Shown: piece by piece, positions 23,211-32,280 of the stretch
How the letters are laid out: the number at the start of each line of letters is the position of its first letter
Numbering within the stretch: the stretch's first letter is position 1
NCBI RefSeq assembly: GCF_026967935.1
Contig: NZ_JAPVBL010000001.1
Location: forward strand, 912,082-976,081
Source: Modestobacter sp. VKM Ac-2982
GTDB lineage: Bacteria; Actinomycetota; Actinomycetes; Mycobacteriales; Geodermatophilaceae
Reading direction: 5' to 3'
DNA length: 64,000 nucleotides
Position numbers and translations under genes: made by a program
The notes under the pieces: model-generated
The model's database searches: none
What the model saw: the letters and a program-made list of their open reading frames with translations, nothing else
Told to the model about the DNA's origin: nothing

Positions 23211-24542
23211 GTGAGCGACGTCTGGCTCAACATCGTCATGGTCTTCGCCTTCGTGCTGGTCGGCGGTGCGTTCTCCGGCGCCGAGATCGCGCTGGTGTCC
23301 CTCCGCGAGTCCCAGGTCCGCGCCCTGGCCGAGACCGGCCGGCGCGGGCAGGCGCTGAACAAGCTGCTCGCCGACCCCAACCAGTTCCTCGCCTCCGTCC
23401 AGGTCGGCGTCACGCTGGCCGGCTTCTTCTCCGCCGCGTTCGGCGCCAGCACGCTGTCCGGGCCGCTCGGCGACGTCCTGATCCGTTGGGGGGTGCAGCC
23501 CGGTGTGGCCGACCCGCTGTCCTTCGTCGCCGTCACCATCGCGATCAGCTACCTGTCCCTGGTCGTCGGCGAACTGACCCCCAAGCGGCTGGCCCTGCAG
23601 CGGGCCGAGGGCTTCTCGCTGGTGGTCGCCGCCCCGCTCAACGCCATCGCCAAGCTGTTCCGGCCGATCATCTGGCTGCTGTCGAAGTCCACGAACGTGC
23701 TGGTCCGCCTGCTGGGCGGTGACCCGCGGGCGGGCGGGGAGTCGATCAGCCAGGAGGAGCTGCGTGACCTGGTCGCCGCGCACGAGTCGCTGTCCAGCGA
23801 CGAGCGCCGGCTGATCGACGAGGTGTTCCGGGCCGGGGACCGCGAGGTGCGAGAGGTGATGACTCCCCGCACCGAGGTCCACTTCCTGGAGGCCAGCATG
23901 ACCGCCAGCCGCGCGGCCAAGCAGGTCGCGGACTCCAACTGGTCCCGCTACCCGGTCGTGGGCCGGAACGAGGACGACGTCGTCGGCTTCGTGCACGTGC
24001 GCGACCTGTTCCTGCCCAGCCACCCGGCCGGGCGGGCGGCGACCGTGGGGGACCTCGCCCGCGAGATCAAGCAGCTGCCGGGCACGGCCGGCGTGCTCAC
24101 CGCCCTGTCCGGGATGCGCAAGGAGAACCGGCACTTCGCGATCGTGGTCGACGAGTACGGCGGCACCGACGGCATCGTCACCCTGGAGGACCTCATCGAG
24201 GAGGTCATCGGCGACATCTACGACGAGTACGACGAGGACGTCGCGCCCGAGTCCGAGGAGCCGGCCGAGGGGCCGCACGAGGTCGACGGTCTGCTCAACC
24301 TCGACGACTTCGCCGGGGCGACGGGGCTGCAGCTGCCGGAGGGCCCGTACGAGACGGTGGCCGGTTACGTGCTCGCCGAGCTGGGGCGCCTGCCGGTGGT
24401 CGGGGACACCGTGACGGTCGAGGAGCGCACCCTGACGGTGCTCGAGCTCGACGGACGGCGGATCGCCCGGATCAGCGTCAGCGCCGCCCCGCAGCAGGAC
24501 GGCGACGCCGCCGACACGGCCGCGGAGTCCACCGCAGGCTGA
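23211..24542 (+). CDS. CNNM/CBS-domain membrane transporter (hemolysin C-like)
   Basis: 443 residues. The N-terminal CNNM/DUF21 domain has three or four membrane segments (VMVFAFVLVGGAFSGAEIALVSLRESQV, SVQVGVTLAGFFSAAFGA, LSFVAVTIAISYLSLVVGELTPKRLALQ). Two CBS domains follow (DREVREVMTPRTEVHFLEA ... SRYPVVGRNEDDVVGFVHVRDLF and GVLTALSGMRKENRHFAIVVDEYGGTDGIVTLEDLIEEVIGDI), then a CorC/HlyC C-terminal domain. Homologs transport Mg2+/Co2+ or influence ion balance; the hemolysin label is historical. GTG 23211 is chosen with GGAGGAG about 10 nt upstream; the long frame extending back to 22077 is antisense to the CAP gene and is not real. Confidence 0.92.
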   Translation: MSDVWLNIVMVFAFVLVGGAFSGAEIALVSLRESQVRALAETGRRGQALNKLLADPNQFLASVQVGVTLAGFFSAAFGASTLSGPLGDVLIRWGVQPGVADPLSFVAVTIAISYLSLVVGELTPKRLALQRAEGFSLVVAAPLNAIAKLFRPIIWLLSKSTNVLVRLLGGDPRAGGESISQEELRDLVAAHESLSSDERRLIDEVFRAGDREVREVMTPRTEVHFLEASMTASRAAKQVADSNWSRYPVVGRNEDDVVGFVHVRDLFLPSHPAGRAATVGDLAREIKQLPGTAGVLTALSGMRKENRHFAIVVDEYGGTDGIVTLEDLIEEVIGDIYDEYDEDVAPESEEPAEGPHEVDGLLNLDDFAGATGLQLPEGPYETVAGYVLAELGRLPVVGDTVTVEERTLTVLELDGRRIARISVSAAPQQDGDAADTAAESTAG

Positions 24543-24554
24543 CGGCCGGCGTCC

Positions 24555-25511
24555 TCAGGCCCGGCTGTTCGTGAACGCCCAGGCGTCGGCGACGATCTCG
24601 CCGAGGTCGGTGTGCTGCGGTGCCCAGCCGAGCTCGTCCTGGATCCGGGCAGAGCTGGCCACCAGCCGGGCCGGGTCGCCGGGGCGGCGGTCGCCGACGA
24701 CGACCGGCAGCTCGTGCCCGGTGACCTCCCGGACCGCGTCGACCATCTGCTGCACGGAGAAGCCGGTGCCGCTGCCCAGGTTGTAGACCCGGTGCTCGCC
24801 CGGCGCCGGGGCCGGCAGCGCCAGCAGGTGGGCCGCGGCGAGGTCCTTGACGTGCACGTAGTCGCGGATGCAGGTGCCGTCGGGGGTGGGGTAGTCCGAG
24901 CCGTACACGGTGAGCGACTCGCGGGTGCCCGAGGCGACCTGCAGCGCGATCGGGATCAGGTGGGTCTCGGTGGCGTGCCGCTCGCCGACGCCGTAGGCCG
25001 CGCCGCCGACGTTGAAGTACCGCAGGCTGACCGCGGCGAAGGAGTGGGCCACCGCGTAGGAGGTCAGCATGGTGTCGACGGCGAGCTTGCTGGCGCCGTA
25101 GGTGTTGGTCGGCCGGGTCGGGGCGTCCTCGCGGATCGGCACCTCGTCGGGCTCGCCGTAGGTGGCCGCGGTCGAGGAGAACACGATCCGCCGGCAGTCG
25201 ACCGCACGCATCGCCTCCAGCAGCGCCAGCGAGCCGCCGACGTTGGAGTGCCAGTAGACCTCGGGCTCGACCTGGCTCTGCGCGACCAGGCTCTTGGCCG
25301 CGAAGTGCAGCACCGCCTCCGGCCGCACGTCGGCCAGCACCGGCGCGGAGTCGTGCAGCGACGCCCGGACGAACCGGGCCCCGGCGGGGACGGCGTCCTC
25401 GTGGCCGGTCGACAGGTCGTCGAGCACCGTGACCTCGTGGCCGGCCTCCAGCAGGGCCGCCGTGACTACGCTGCCGATGTAGCCGGCCCCACCGGTGACG
25501 AGTACGCGCAT
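24555..25511 (-). CDS. galE: UDP-glucose 4-epimerase
   Basis: Interconverts UDP-glucose and UDP-galactose, supplying galactose for cell-surface polymers. 318 residues, short-chain dehydrogenase fold: NAD motif [10 protein letters not shown], the loop [24 protein letters not shown] (catalytic Ser/Thr) and YGASKLAVD (YxxxK). [27 protein letters not shown] and the C-terminal [22 protein letters not shown] are diagnostic for GalE. The ATG lies 7 nt from a TAGGGT box. Divergent from the aminotransferase gene with only a 60-bp gap. Confidence 0.94.
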   Translation of the reverse strand: MRVLVTGGAGYIGSVVTAALLEAGHEVTVLDDLSTGHEDAVPAGARFVRASLHDSAPVLADVRPEAVLHFAAKSLVAQSQVEPEVYWHSNVGGSLALLEAMRAVDCRRIVFSSTAATYGEPDEVPIREDAPTRPTNTYGASKLAVDTMLTSYAVAHSFAAVSLRYFNVGGAAYGVGERHATETHLIPIALQVASGTRESLTVYGSDYPTPDGTCIRDYVHVKDLAAAHLLALPAPAPGEHRVYNLGSGTGFSVQQMVDAVREVTGHELPVVVGDRRPGDPARLVASSARIQDELGWAPQHTDLGEIVADAWAFTNSRA

Positions 25512-25518
25512 GCGCCCA

Positions 25519-25524
25519 ACCCTA
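25519..25524 (-). promoter_or_regulatory. Putative -10 box TAGGGT of galE
   Basis: Minus-strand TAGGGT 7 nt before ATG 25511; leaderless arrangement. Confidence 0.55.
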
Positions 25525-25570
25525 GTGAGTCGCCCGGATGAGCTCCGGCGCGACCGAGGAGGAGGATCCC

Positions 25571-26695
25571 GTGGTCAGCGCCCGCCCTGCCGTGGCCGCC
25601 ATGCCGGTCTACCGACCCGGCCGCAACCCCGCCGACCTGGCCCGCGAGATCGGTGTCGACCGCGCCGTGAAGCTGGCCAGCAACGAGGTCGCCTTCCCGC
25701 CGCTGCCGGCCGTCGTCCAGGCGATCGCCGCGACGGCGGGGGAGACGAACCGGTACCCGGACAACGGCGCTGTCGTCCTCACCCGGGCCCTGGCCGAGCG
25801 GTACGGCGTCGAGCCGGCGCAGGTGGCCACCGGCTGTGGCGCGGTCACCGTCTGCCAGCAGCTGGCCCAGGCCTACAACGACCCGGGCTCATCCATCGCG
25901 TTCGCCTGGCGCTCCTTCGAGATGTACCCGCTGCTCGCCCAGGTCGCCGGGGCCCGGGCCCAGCAGGTGCCGCTCGTCCCGGGCACCCCCGGCGGGGCCG
26001 CGGACACCCACGACCTGGACGGCCTGGCCGCGGTGATCGACGACACGACCCGGGTCGTCTTCGTCTGCAACCCGAACAACCCGACCGGGACGGCGGTGCG
26101 GCGCCCCGAGCTCGAGCGCTTCCTGGACGCCGTCCCGGCCCAGACGCTGGTCGTGCTGGACGAGGCCTACCGCGAGTTCGTCACCGACCCCGACGTCCCC
26201 GACGGGGTCGAGCTGATGCGCGGTCGGCCCAACGTCGCCGTGCTGCGGACGTTCTCCAAGGCCTGGGGCCTGGCCGGCCTGCGGGTGGGCTACCTCCTCG
26301 CCGAGGACCCGGCCGTGGCCGACGCCGTCCGTCGCACCCAGGTGCCGTTCAGCGTCTCCTCCCTCGCCCAGGCCGCGGCGGTCGCGGCGCTGGCCAGCGA
26401 GCCCGAGGTGCGCGAGCGCTGTGCCGCCGTCGTCACCGAACGCGCCCGGCTCACCGGGGCGCTGCGCGAGCGCGGGCTGCCGGTGGCCGACAGCCAGGCC
26501 AACTTCGTGTGGCTGCCGCTGGGGGAGCGCACCGCCGAGGTCGCCGCTGCGCTCGAGGCGCGCGCGGTGATCACCCGGCCGTTCGCCGGTGAGGGGATCC
26601 GGGTGACCGTCGGCACCCCCGAGGAGGACGACGTCTTCCTCGGCGCGCTGGACGACGTCCTGACCAGCGCACCGGCGGGTGCTGCCGGAGCCTGA
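25571..26695 (+). CDS. hisC: HisC-family (histidinol-phosphate/aromatic) aminotransferase
   Basis: PLP-dependent class-I aminotransferase of about 374 residues. Motifs: [45 protein letters not shown], the PLP phosphate and pyridine contacts [14 protein letters not shown] and [11 protein letters not shown], the Schiff-base Lys (about residue 230) in [16 protein letters not shown], and [17 protein letters not shown]. Being alone, away from his genes, it may be the aromatic aminotransferase (Pat/HisC2 type) used for Phe/Tyr; the two cannot be separated by eye. GTG 25571 is chosen for the strong GAGGAGGAGG upstream; ATG 25538 is an in-frame alternative that adds 11 residues. Confidence 0.87.
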   Translation: MVSARPAVAAMPVYRPGRNPADLAREIGVDRAVKLASNEVAFPPLPAVVQAIAATAGETNRYPDNGAVVLTRALAERYGVEPAQVATGCGAVTVCQQLAQAYNDPGSSIAFAWRSFEMYPLLAQVAGARAQQVPLVPGTPGGAADTHDLDGLAAVIDDTTRVVFVCNPNNPTGTAVRRPELERFLDAVPAQTLVVLDEAYREFVTDPDVPDGVELMRGRPNVAVLRTFSKAWGLAGLRVGYLLAEDPAVADAVRRTQVPFSVSSLAQAAAVAALASEPEVRERCAAVVTERARLTGALRERGLPVADSQANFVWLPLGERTAEVAAALEARAVITRPFAGEGIRVTVGTPEEDDVFLGALDDVLTSAPAGAAGA

Positions 26696-28335
<1,640 letters not shown>

Positions 28336-28383
28336 CCCGCGTCCGCGTCGGGCCGCTGCTGCGCGGGACCGCCGGGGAGCGTC

Positions 28384-28389
28384 CAGACT
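28384..28389 (+). promoter_or_regulatory. Putative -10 box CAGACT of the YihY gene
   Basis: CAGACT 7 nt before ATG 28397; same box as folD. Confidence 0.5.
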
Positions 28390-28396
28390 GGCCACG

Positions 28397-29512
28397 ATGA
28401 CCAACCCCGTCACCCGCGCGGCCGGGGCGGCGGGCGGGTTCCTGCGCCGCCAGCGGGCCCGGCGCTCCTGGCTCGACCACCTGGTCCGTGCCGGCGGGCG
28501 CTACATCCGGGTGCACGCCACCCTGATGGCCTCCGGGGTCACCTACTACGTCTTCCTCGCGCTGGCGCCGGTGACCCTGCTGCTCGTCGCGGTCGCCGGG
28601 TTCGTCCTGCGTGGCGACCCGCTGCTGCAGGACGAGCTCCTCGGTGCCCTCCGGGACGCCGTGCCGGGGGAGACCGGGGACAGCCTGGCGCAGACGGTCA
28701 CCACGGCCGTCGAGAGCGCCACCACGTTCGGCCTGCTCGGTCTGCTGGGCGTGGTGTTCATCGGGCTGGCCGCGATGGACAAGCTGCGCATCGGCATGGA
28801 CATCGTCTGGCGGGGCCGGGCCGACCCGCCGGAGTTCCTGGCCGACCGGGCCCGGGACCTCGTCTCGCTGTTCGGGCTCGGCGTCGCGGGTGCCCTGAGC
28901 ATCGCGCTCACCGCCGGCGCGGCCACCGTCGCCGACCAGGTGCTCGGGCTCACCGAGGTCGACGAGGTGCCCGGGTTCTTCCTGGTCAGTCGTGCGCTGC
29001 CGATCGTGCTGGCGGTGGCCGGGGCCACCCTGCTGTTCCTGTGGTTGCTCAAGGGCGTGCCGGGCACCCCCTTCGGCTACCGGCAGGTGCTGCCCGGCGC
29101 CGTCTTCGGCGCCGTGGGCTTCGAGGCACTGAAGCTGGTCGGTGGGCTCTACCTGGCGGTCATCGGCGGCAACGTGACGGCCTCGACGTTCGGTGGCCTG
29201 GTCGGGCTGATCGTCTGGATCAACGTGGTGTGCCGGTTCGCCTTCTTCACCGCGTGCTGGACGGCGACCCTCCCCGCGATCGAGCACGCAGACACCCAGG
29301 TGCCGCACGGCCCGGCCGGGCCGACGCCGCTGCCGGAGATGGCGCGGGTCGACGAACGGGCCGCGAGCCCGGCCCCCGGCCGGCTCGCCCTCGGCCTGCT
29401 CGCGGTCGGTGCGCTCACCGGTGCCGCCGGAAGCCGGCTCATCGCCCGCCGCGGGGGTCGGAGGCGGCCTCGGACCCAGCGTCCCGGAGCACCGCCCGAC
29501 GGCGGCCGATGA
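28397..29512 (+). CDS. YihY/BrkB-family membrane protein
   Basis: 371 residues with about six membrane segments of the YihY/UPF0761 pattern: ASGVTYYVFLALAPVTLLLVAVAGFV, TTFGLLGLLGVVFIGLAAMDKL, FGLGVAGALSIALTAGAAT, LPIVLAVAGATLLFLWLLKGVPG, LPGAVFGAVGFEALKLVGGLYL and FGGLVGLIVWINVVCRFAFFTACWTAT. Often annotated ribonuclease BN by mistake; the true role is unknown. The C-terminal tail is basic ([11 protein letters not shown]). Its last 74 bp overlap the 3' end of the convergent carboxypeptidase gene. Confidence 0.88.
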   Translation: MTNPVTRAAGAAGGFLRRQRARRSWLDHLVRAGGRYIRVHATLMASGVTYYVFLALAPVTLLLVAVAGFVLRGDPLLQDELLGALRDAVPGETGDSLAQTVTTAVESATTFGLLGLLGVVFIGLAAMDKLRIGMDIVWRGRADPPEFLADRARDLVSLFGLGVAGALSIALTAGAATVADQVLGLTEVDEVPGFFLVSRALPIVLAVAGATLLFLWLLKGVPGTPFGYRQVLPGAVFGAVGFEALKLVGGLYLAVIGGNVTASTFGGLVGLIVWINVVCRFAFFTACWTATLPAIEHADTQVPHGPAGPTPLPEMARVDERAASPAPGRLALGLLAVGALTGAAGSRLIARRGGRRRPRTQRPGAPPDGGR

Positions 29513-30746
29513 CCGTGGCCGCCACGATCACCAGCGCACCGGCGGCCAGCCCGGCGGGCACGAGGGGGGAGGTGCCCGTCGCGGAGCCGGGAGCTGCCAC
29601 GGCGGCCGTACCGGCCGGCTCGGCCACGGTCGTGGCCTCGGCGGCCATCGACCCCGTCTTCTCGGCGGCCATCTGCTCGGCGACCTCCGCGGCCTCCATC
29701 GCAGCGGCGACCTCGCCCGGTTCGACCAGCCGGCCGACGGCCTCGGCGTCGGCGGGGACGGCGAAGCCCCAGTCCAGCAGCCGCCTGGCCTGCTCCAGCT
29801 CGTGCACCGGGCGGCGCTCGGCCTGCATGACGCTGACCACCAGGCGCCGGCCGTCGCGTTCGGCGGCCACGACGAAGGTGTGCCGGGCCGCGTCGGTGAA
29901 CCCCGTCTTGCCGCCGAGGGTGCCCGGGTAGTCGCTCAGCAGGGTGTTCTGGTTCTGGATCTGGTAGCCCTCGTAGCCGGCGACGGTCGGCATCTGCGCG
30001 ATGCGGGTCTGCAGCACGTCCAGGCTGTAGGGGTCGGTGACCAGCTGGCGCAGGATCAGGGCGAGGTCGTAGGGCGAGGAGGACTGCCCGGCCACGTCCA
30101 GCCCGGAGGGCGTGCCCGCGACGGTGTCGTACGCGCCCAGCTGCGCGGCGGTCTCGTTCATCGCGGCGAGCGTGCTCTCCACCCCGCCCGCGGCCCGGGC
30201 GAGGGCGTTGGCCACGTCGTTGCCCGACTGCATGACCAGGGCGCGGAGGAGCAGGTCGACCGGGTACTGGCCGCCGCGCACCAGACCCACCCGGCTGCCC
30301 TCGATCGCCTCGTCCTCGACCGTGCCCTCGACGACCAGCGCGGGGTCCAGCACCGGCGCGAGGGTGAGCAGCGTCAGCGCCTTGAGCGTGCTGGCCGGGT
30401 AGTAGCGGCCGTGCGGGTCCCGGGCCCCCAGCACCGCACCGGTGCCGGCGTCGGCGACCAGCCAGCCGCGGGCGTCGATGCCCTCGGGGAGCGGAGGTGC
30501 CCCGGGCGCGGTCACCTGGCCGCGGGTGTCCAGCCGCTCACCGCCGACGGTGCTGCCGTCGGGGGCGCTGCCCTGGGGTGGCCCGTTCGGGTACGGGCTG
30601 GTCGGGGTCGGGGCCGCCGGGTCGACGGTGGGCCGGGAGTTCTCGGCCAGGGCCGGGTCGGCGGGGGCCAGCAGGACCCCGATCACCAACAGCCCGGCCA
30701 CGAGCAGCACGGCGGTCAGCCGGCGCAGCGGCAGGGGTCGGCGCAT
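29439..30746 (-). CDS. dac: D-alanyl-D-alanine carboxypeptidase (penicillin-binding protein)
   Basis: Trims the terminal D-Ala of peptidoglycan stem peptides. 435 residues: signal or anchor segment at the N-terminus (LTAVLLVAGLLVIGVLLAPADPALA), Pro-rich linker, then a peptidase S11 domain with the three penicillin-binding motifs: YYPASTLKALTLL (SxxK), VMQSGNDVANALAR (SxN) and LGGKTGFTDAA (KTG). An Ala/Glu-rich stretch and a C-terminal membrane segment (LVPAGLAAGALVIVAATVIG) with basic tail follow, so it is probably tethered at both ends or secreted and anchored. ATG 30746 lies 5 nt from a TAGCGT box; the longer frame is rejected. Confidence 0.93.
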   Translation of the reverse strand: MRRPLPLRRLTAVLLVAGLLVIGVLLAPADPALAENSRPTVDPAAPTPTSPYPNGPPQGSAPDGSTVGGERLDTRGQVTAPGAPPLPEGIDARGWLVADAGTGAVLGARDPHGRYYPASTLKALTLLTLAPVLDPALVVEGTVEDEAIEGSRVGLVRGGQYPVDLLLRALVMQSGNDVANALARAAGGVESTLAAMNETAAQLGAYDTVAGTPSGLDVAGQSSSPYDLALILRQLVTDPYSLDVLQTRIAQMPTVAGYEGYQIQNQNTLLSDYPGTLGGKTGFTDAARHTFVVAAERDGRRLVVSVMQAERRPVHELEQARRLLDWGFAVPADAEAVGRLVEPGEVAAAMEAAEVAEQMAAEKTGSMAAEATTVAEPAGTAAVAAPGSATGTSPLVPAGLAAGALVIVAATVIGRRRAVLRDAGSEAASDPRGGR

Positions 30747-30751
30747 GCCCG

Positions 30752-30757
30752 ACGCTA
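30752..30757 (-). promoter_or_regulatory. Putative -10 box TAGCGT of the carboxypeptidase gene
   Basis: Minus-strand TAGCGT 5 nt before ATG 30746; leaderless arrangement. Confidence 0.5.
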
Positions 30758-30841
30758 ACCCGCGGTGGCCTGCCCGATCGAACAGCGGCCGGTCCACGGT
30801 GTGCCGGAGGTCTCTCGGAGGGCCCGCCGTGTGTGCCGGGT

Positions 30842-30857
30842 GTTGCCCATTGGCAAC
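30842..30857. promoter_or_regulatory. Perfect inverted repeat GTTGCC-CATT-GGCAAC
   Basis: Six-bp arms around CATT, about 50 nt upstream of the presumed rightward -10 box at 30909. A good size and place for a dimeric regulator of nucleoside uptake. Confidence 0.5.
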
Positions 30858-30908
30858 GATCGGGTCTCTATCCGTTCGCCTGGGGGTCCCCGGCGCCCGA
30901 GCCGCGGT

Positions 30909-30914
30909 TAGCGT
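30909..30914 (+). promoter_or_regulatory. Putative -10 box TAGCGT of the nucleoside-uptake operon
   Basis: TAGCGT 138 nt before the TTG start of the lipoprotein gene; the start itself has a Shine-Dalgarno sequence, so this transcript would have a leader. Confidence 0.4.
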
Positions 30915-30941
30915 GCGCACGTCGCCGTCGGAACCGCCTCG

Positions 30942-30969
30942 TACGTGCGAGCCGGTACGTGTGAGCCGA
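30942..30969 (+). repeat. Two tandem 14-bp repeats, TACGTGYGAGCCGR
   Basis: TACGTGCGAGCCGG is followed directly by TACGTGTGAGCCGA (12 of 14 identical) within the leader of the BMP operon, downstream of the TAGCGT box. Confidence 0.6.
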
Positions 30970-31051
30970 ACGGCGGAGCAGCCTGCAACACACCGCACCG
31001 GGGCTTCCTCCGACCACTGGTCGGCGGAGCCCTCTCAGAGAGGAGACCGTC

Positions 31052-32119
31052 TTGCGCCGAGTGCGTGGGATGAAGGCCGCAGCTCTGCTGCTGGCCGGCA
31101 GCATGGCCCTGGCGGCCTGCGCCAGTGACGAGACCGACACCGGTTCCGGCGACGGCGGCGGCGGCGGCGGCAGCGCCTCCGGCGAGGAGCTGATGGTCGG
31201 GCTCGCCTACGACACCGGCGGTCGCGGCGACAAGTCGTTCAACGACTCGGCCTACGCCGGTGTCGAGGCCGCCATCGAGGAGATGGGCGGCGATGTCCAG
31301 GAGCTCTCGCCCAACGACGACGGTTCCGACCGCGCGGAGCTGCTCACCCAGCTGGCCGAGCAGGGCTACGACCCGGTGATCGGAGTGGGCTTCGCCTACG
31401 GCGAGATCATCGGCGACATCGCCGCCGAGTACCCGGAGACCACCTTCGCCGTCGTCGACTCGTCGGTGGCCGAGATGGGCGCCGAGAACCTGACCGGCCT
31501 GCTCTTCGCCGAGGAGGAGGGGTCCTTCCTCGCCGGTGCGGCTGCGGCACTGAAGTCCGAGACCGGCCACATCGGCTTCGTCGGCGGCGTCGAGAACCCG
31601 CTGATCCAGAAGTTCGAGGCCGGCTACGTCGCGGGTGCCCAGGCGGTCAAGCCGGACATCATCATCGACACCCAGTACATCTCCCCGGCCGGTGACTTCT
31701 CCGGCTTCGGCGACCCGGCCCGCGGGCAGATCGTCGCCCAGGGCATGTTCGACGCCGGCGCCGACATCGTCTACCACGCGGCCGGCGGCTCCGGCCAGGG
31801 CGTCTTCGAGGCCGCTGCCGACTCCGGTGGCCGCGCGATCGGCGTCGACTCCGACCAGTACGAGACGGTCGGTGACCCGGCTCTGCAGGCGGTGATCATG
31901 ACGTCGATGCTGAAGCGGGTCGACAACGCGGTGGAGTCGTTCATCACCGACTACTCCGAGGGCGCTGTCGAGGGCGGCCAGGACATCATCAACGACCTGT
32001 CGACCGACGGCGTGGGCCTGTCCACCTCTGGTGGGCAGATCGACGACATCCAGACCCAGATCGACGAGTTCCGCCAGCAGATCATCGACGGCGAGATCGA
32101 GGTCCCGACGATCCCGTGA
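31052..32119 (+). CDS. BMP-family nucleoside-binding lipoprotein of an ABC importer
   Basis: 355-residue substrate-binding lipoprotein (PnrA/NupA/BmpA family). Signal peptide with lipobox LALAACASD (lipidated Cys around residue 23), Gly-rich spacer, then LMVGLAYDTGGRGDKSFNDSAYAGVE (the BMP signature), VVDSSV, GFVGGVENPLIQKFEAGYVAGA, YHAAGGSGQGVFEAA and IGVDSDQYE. These contact purine or pyrimidine nucleosides in studied homologs. The TTG start at 31052 has AGAGGAGA 7 nt upstream; ATG 31070 is an alternative. First gene of a transporter-salvage operon, followed by a terminator that may raise its dose over the membrane parts. Confidence 0.92.
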   Translation: MRRVRGMKAAALLLAGSMALAACASDETDTGSGDGGGGGGSASGEELMVGLAYDTGGRGDKSFNDSAYAGVEAAIEEMGGDVQELSPNDDGSDRAELLTQLAEQGYDPVIGVGFAYGEIIGDIAAEYPETTFAVVDSSVAEMGAENLTGLLFAEEEGSFLAGAAAALKSETGHIGFVGGVENPLIQKFEAGYVAGAQAVKPDIIIDTQYISPAGDFSGFGDPARGQIVAQGMFDAGADIVYHAAGGSGQGVFEAAADSGGRAIGVDSDQYETVGDPALQAVIMTSMLKRVDNAVESFITDYSEGAVEGGQDIINDLSTDGVGLSTSGGQIDDIQTQIDEFRQQIIDGEIEVPTIP

Positions 32120-32145
32120 CGCGCTCGTCCTGAGCAGCACGGACG

Positions 32146-32188
32146 CGGCGGGCCCGGGGGCGGTACACGCTCCCGGGCCCGCCGTTTT
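32146..32188 (+). terminator. Intrinsic terminator after the BMP lipoprotein gene
   Basis: CGGCGGGCCCGGG (32146-32158) pairs perfectly with CCCGGGCCCGCCG (32172-32184), followed by TTTT. A partial stop here would make more binding protein than transporter. Confidence 0.85.
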
Positions 32189-32280
32189 CCGTGTGTACCG
32201 TCTCCGCGTCGGACCGGACGTCGTCCGACGCGCTCACGACCGGAAGACCTCCGGTCTCCAGCCCCGGTCCAGCGCCCACC

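Larger units (their letters stand above)
30747..31051. other. Divergent intergenic region between dac and the BMP lipoprotein gene
   Basis: 305 bp with no credible gene. It holds the dac promoter box, a perfect inverted repeat at 30842-30857, a TAGCGT box for the rightward operon at 30909-30914, two adjacent 14-bp direct repeats at 30942-30969, and the Shine-Dalgarno AGAGGAGA just before the TTG start. The implied leader of the lipoprotein mRNA is about 130 nt. Confidence 0.7.

Noticed and set aside
23211-24542. True hemolysin
   Set aside because: CNNM and CBS domains with a CorC/HlyC end indicate an ion transporter family; the hemolysin name is inherited annotation.
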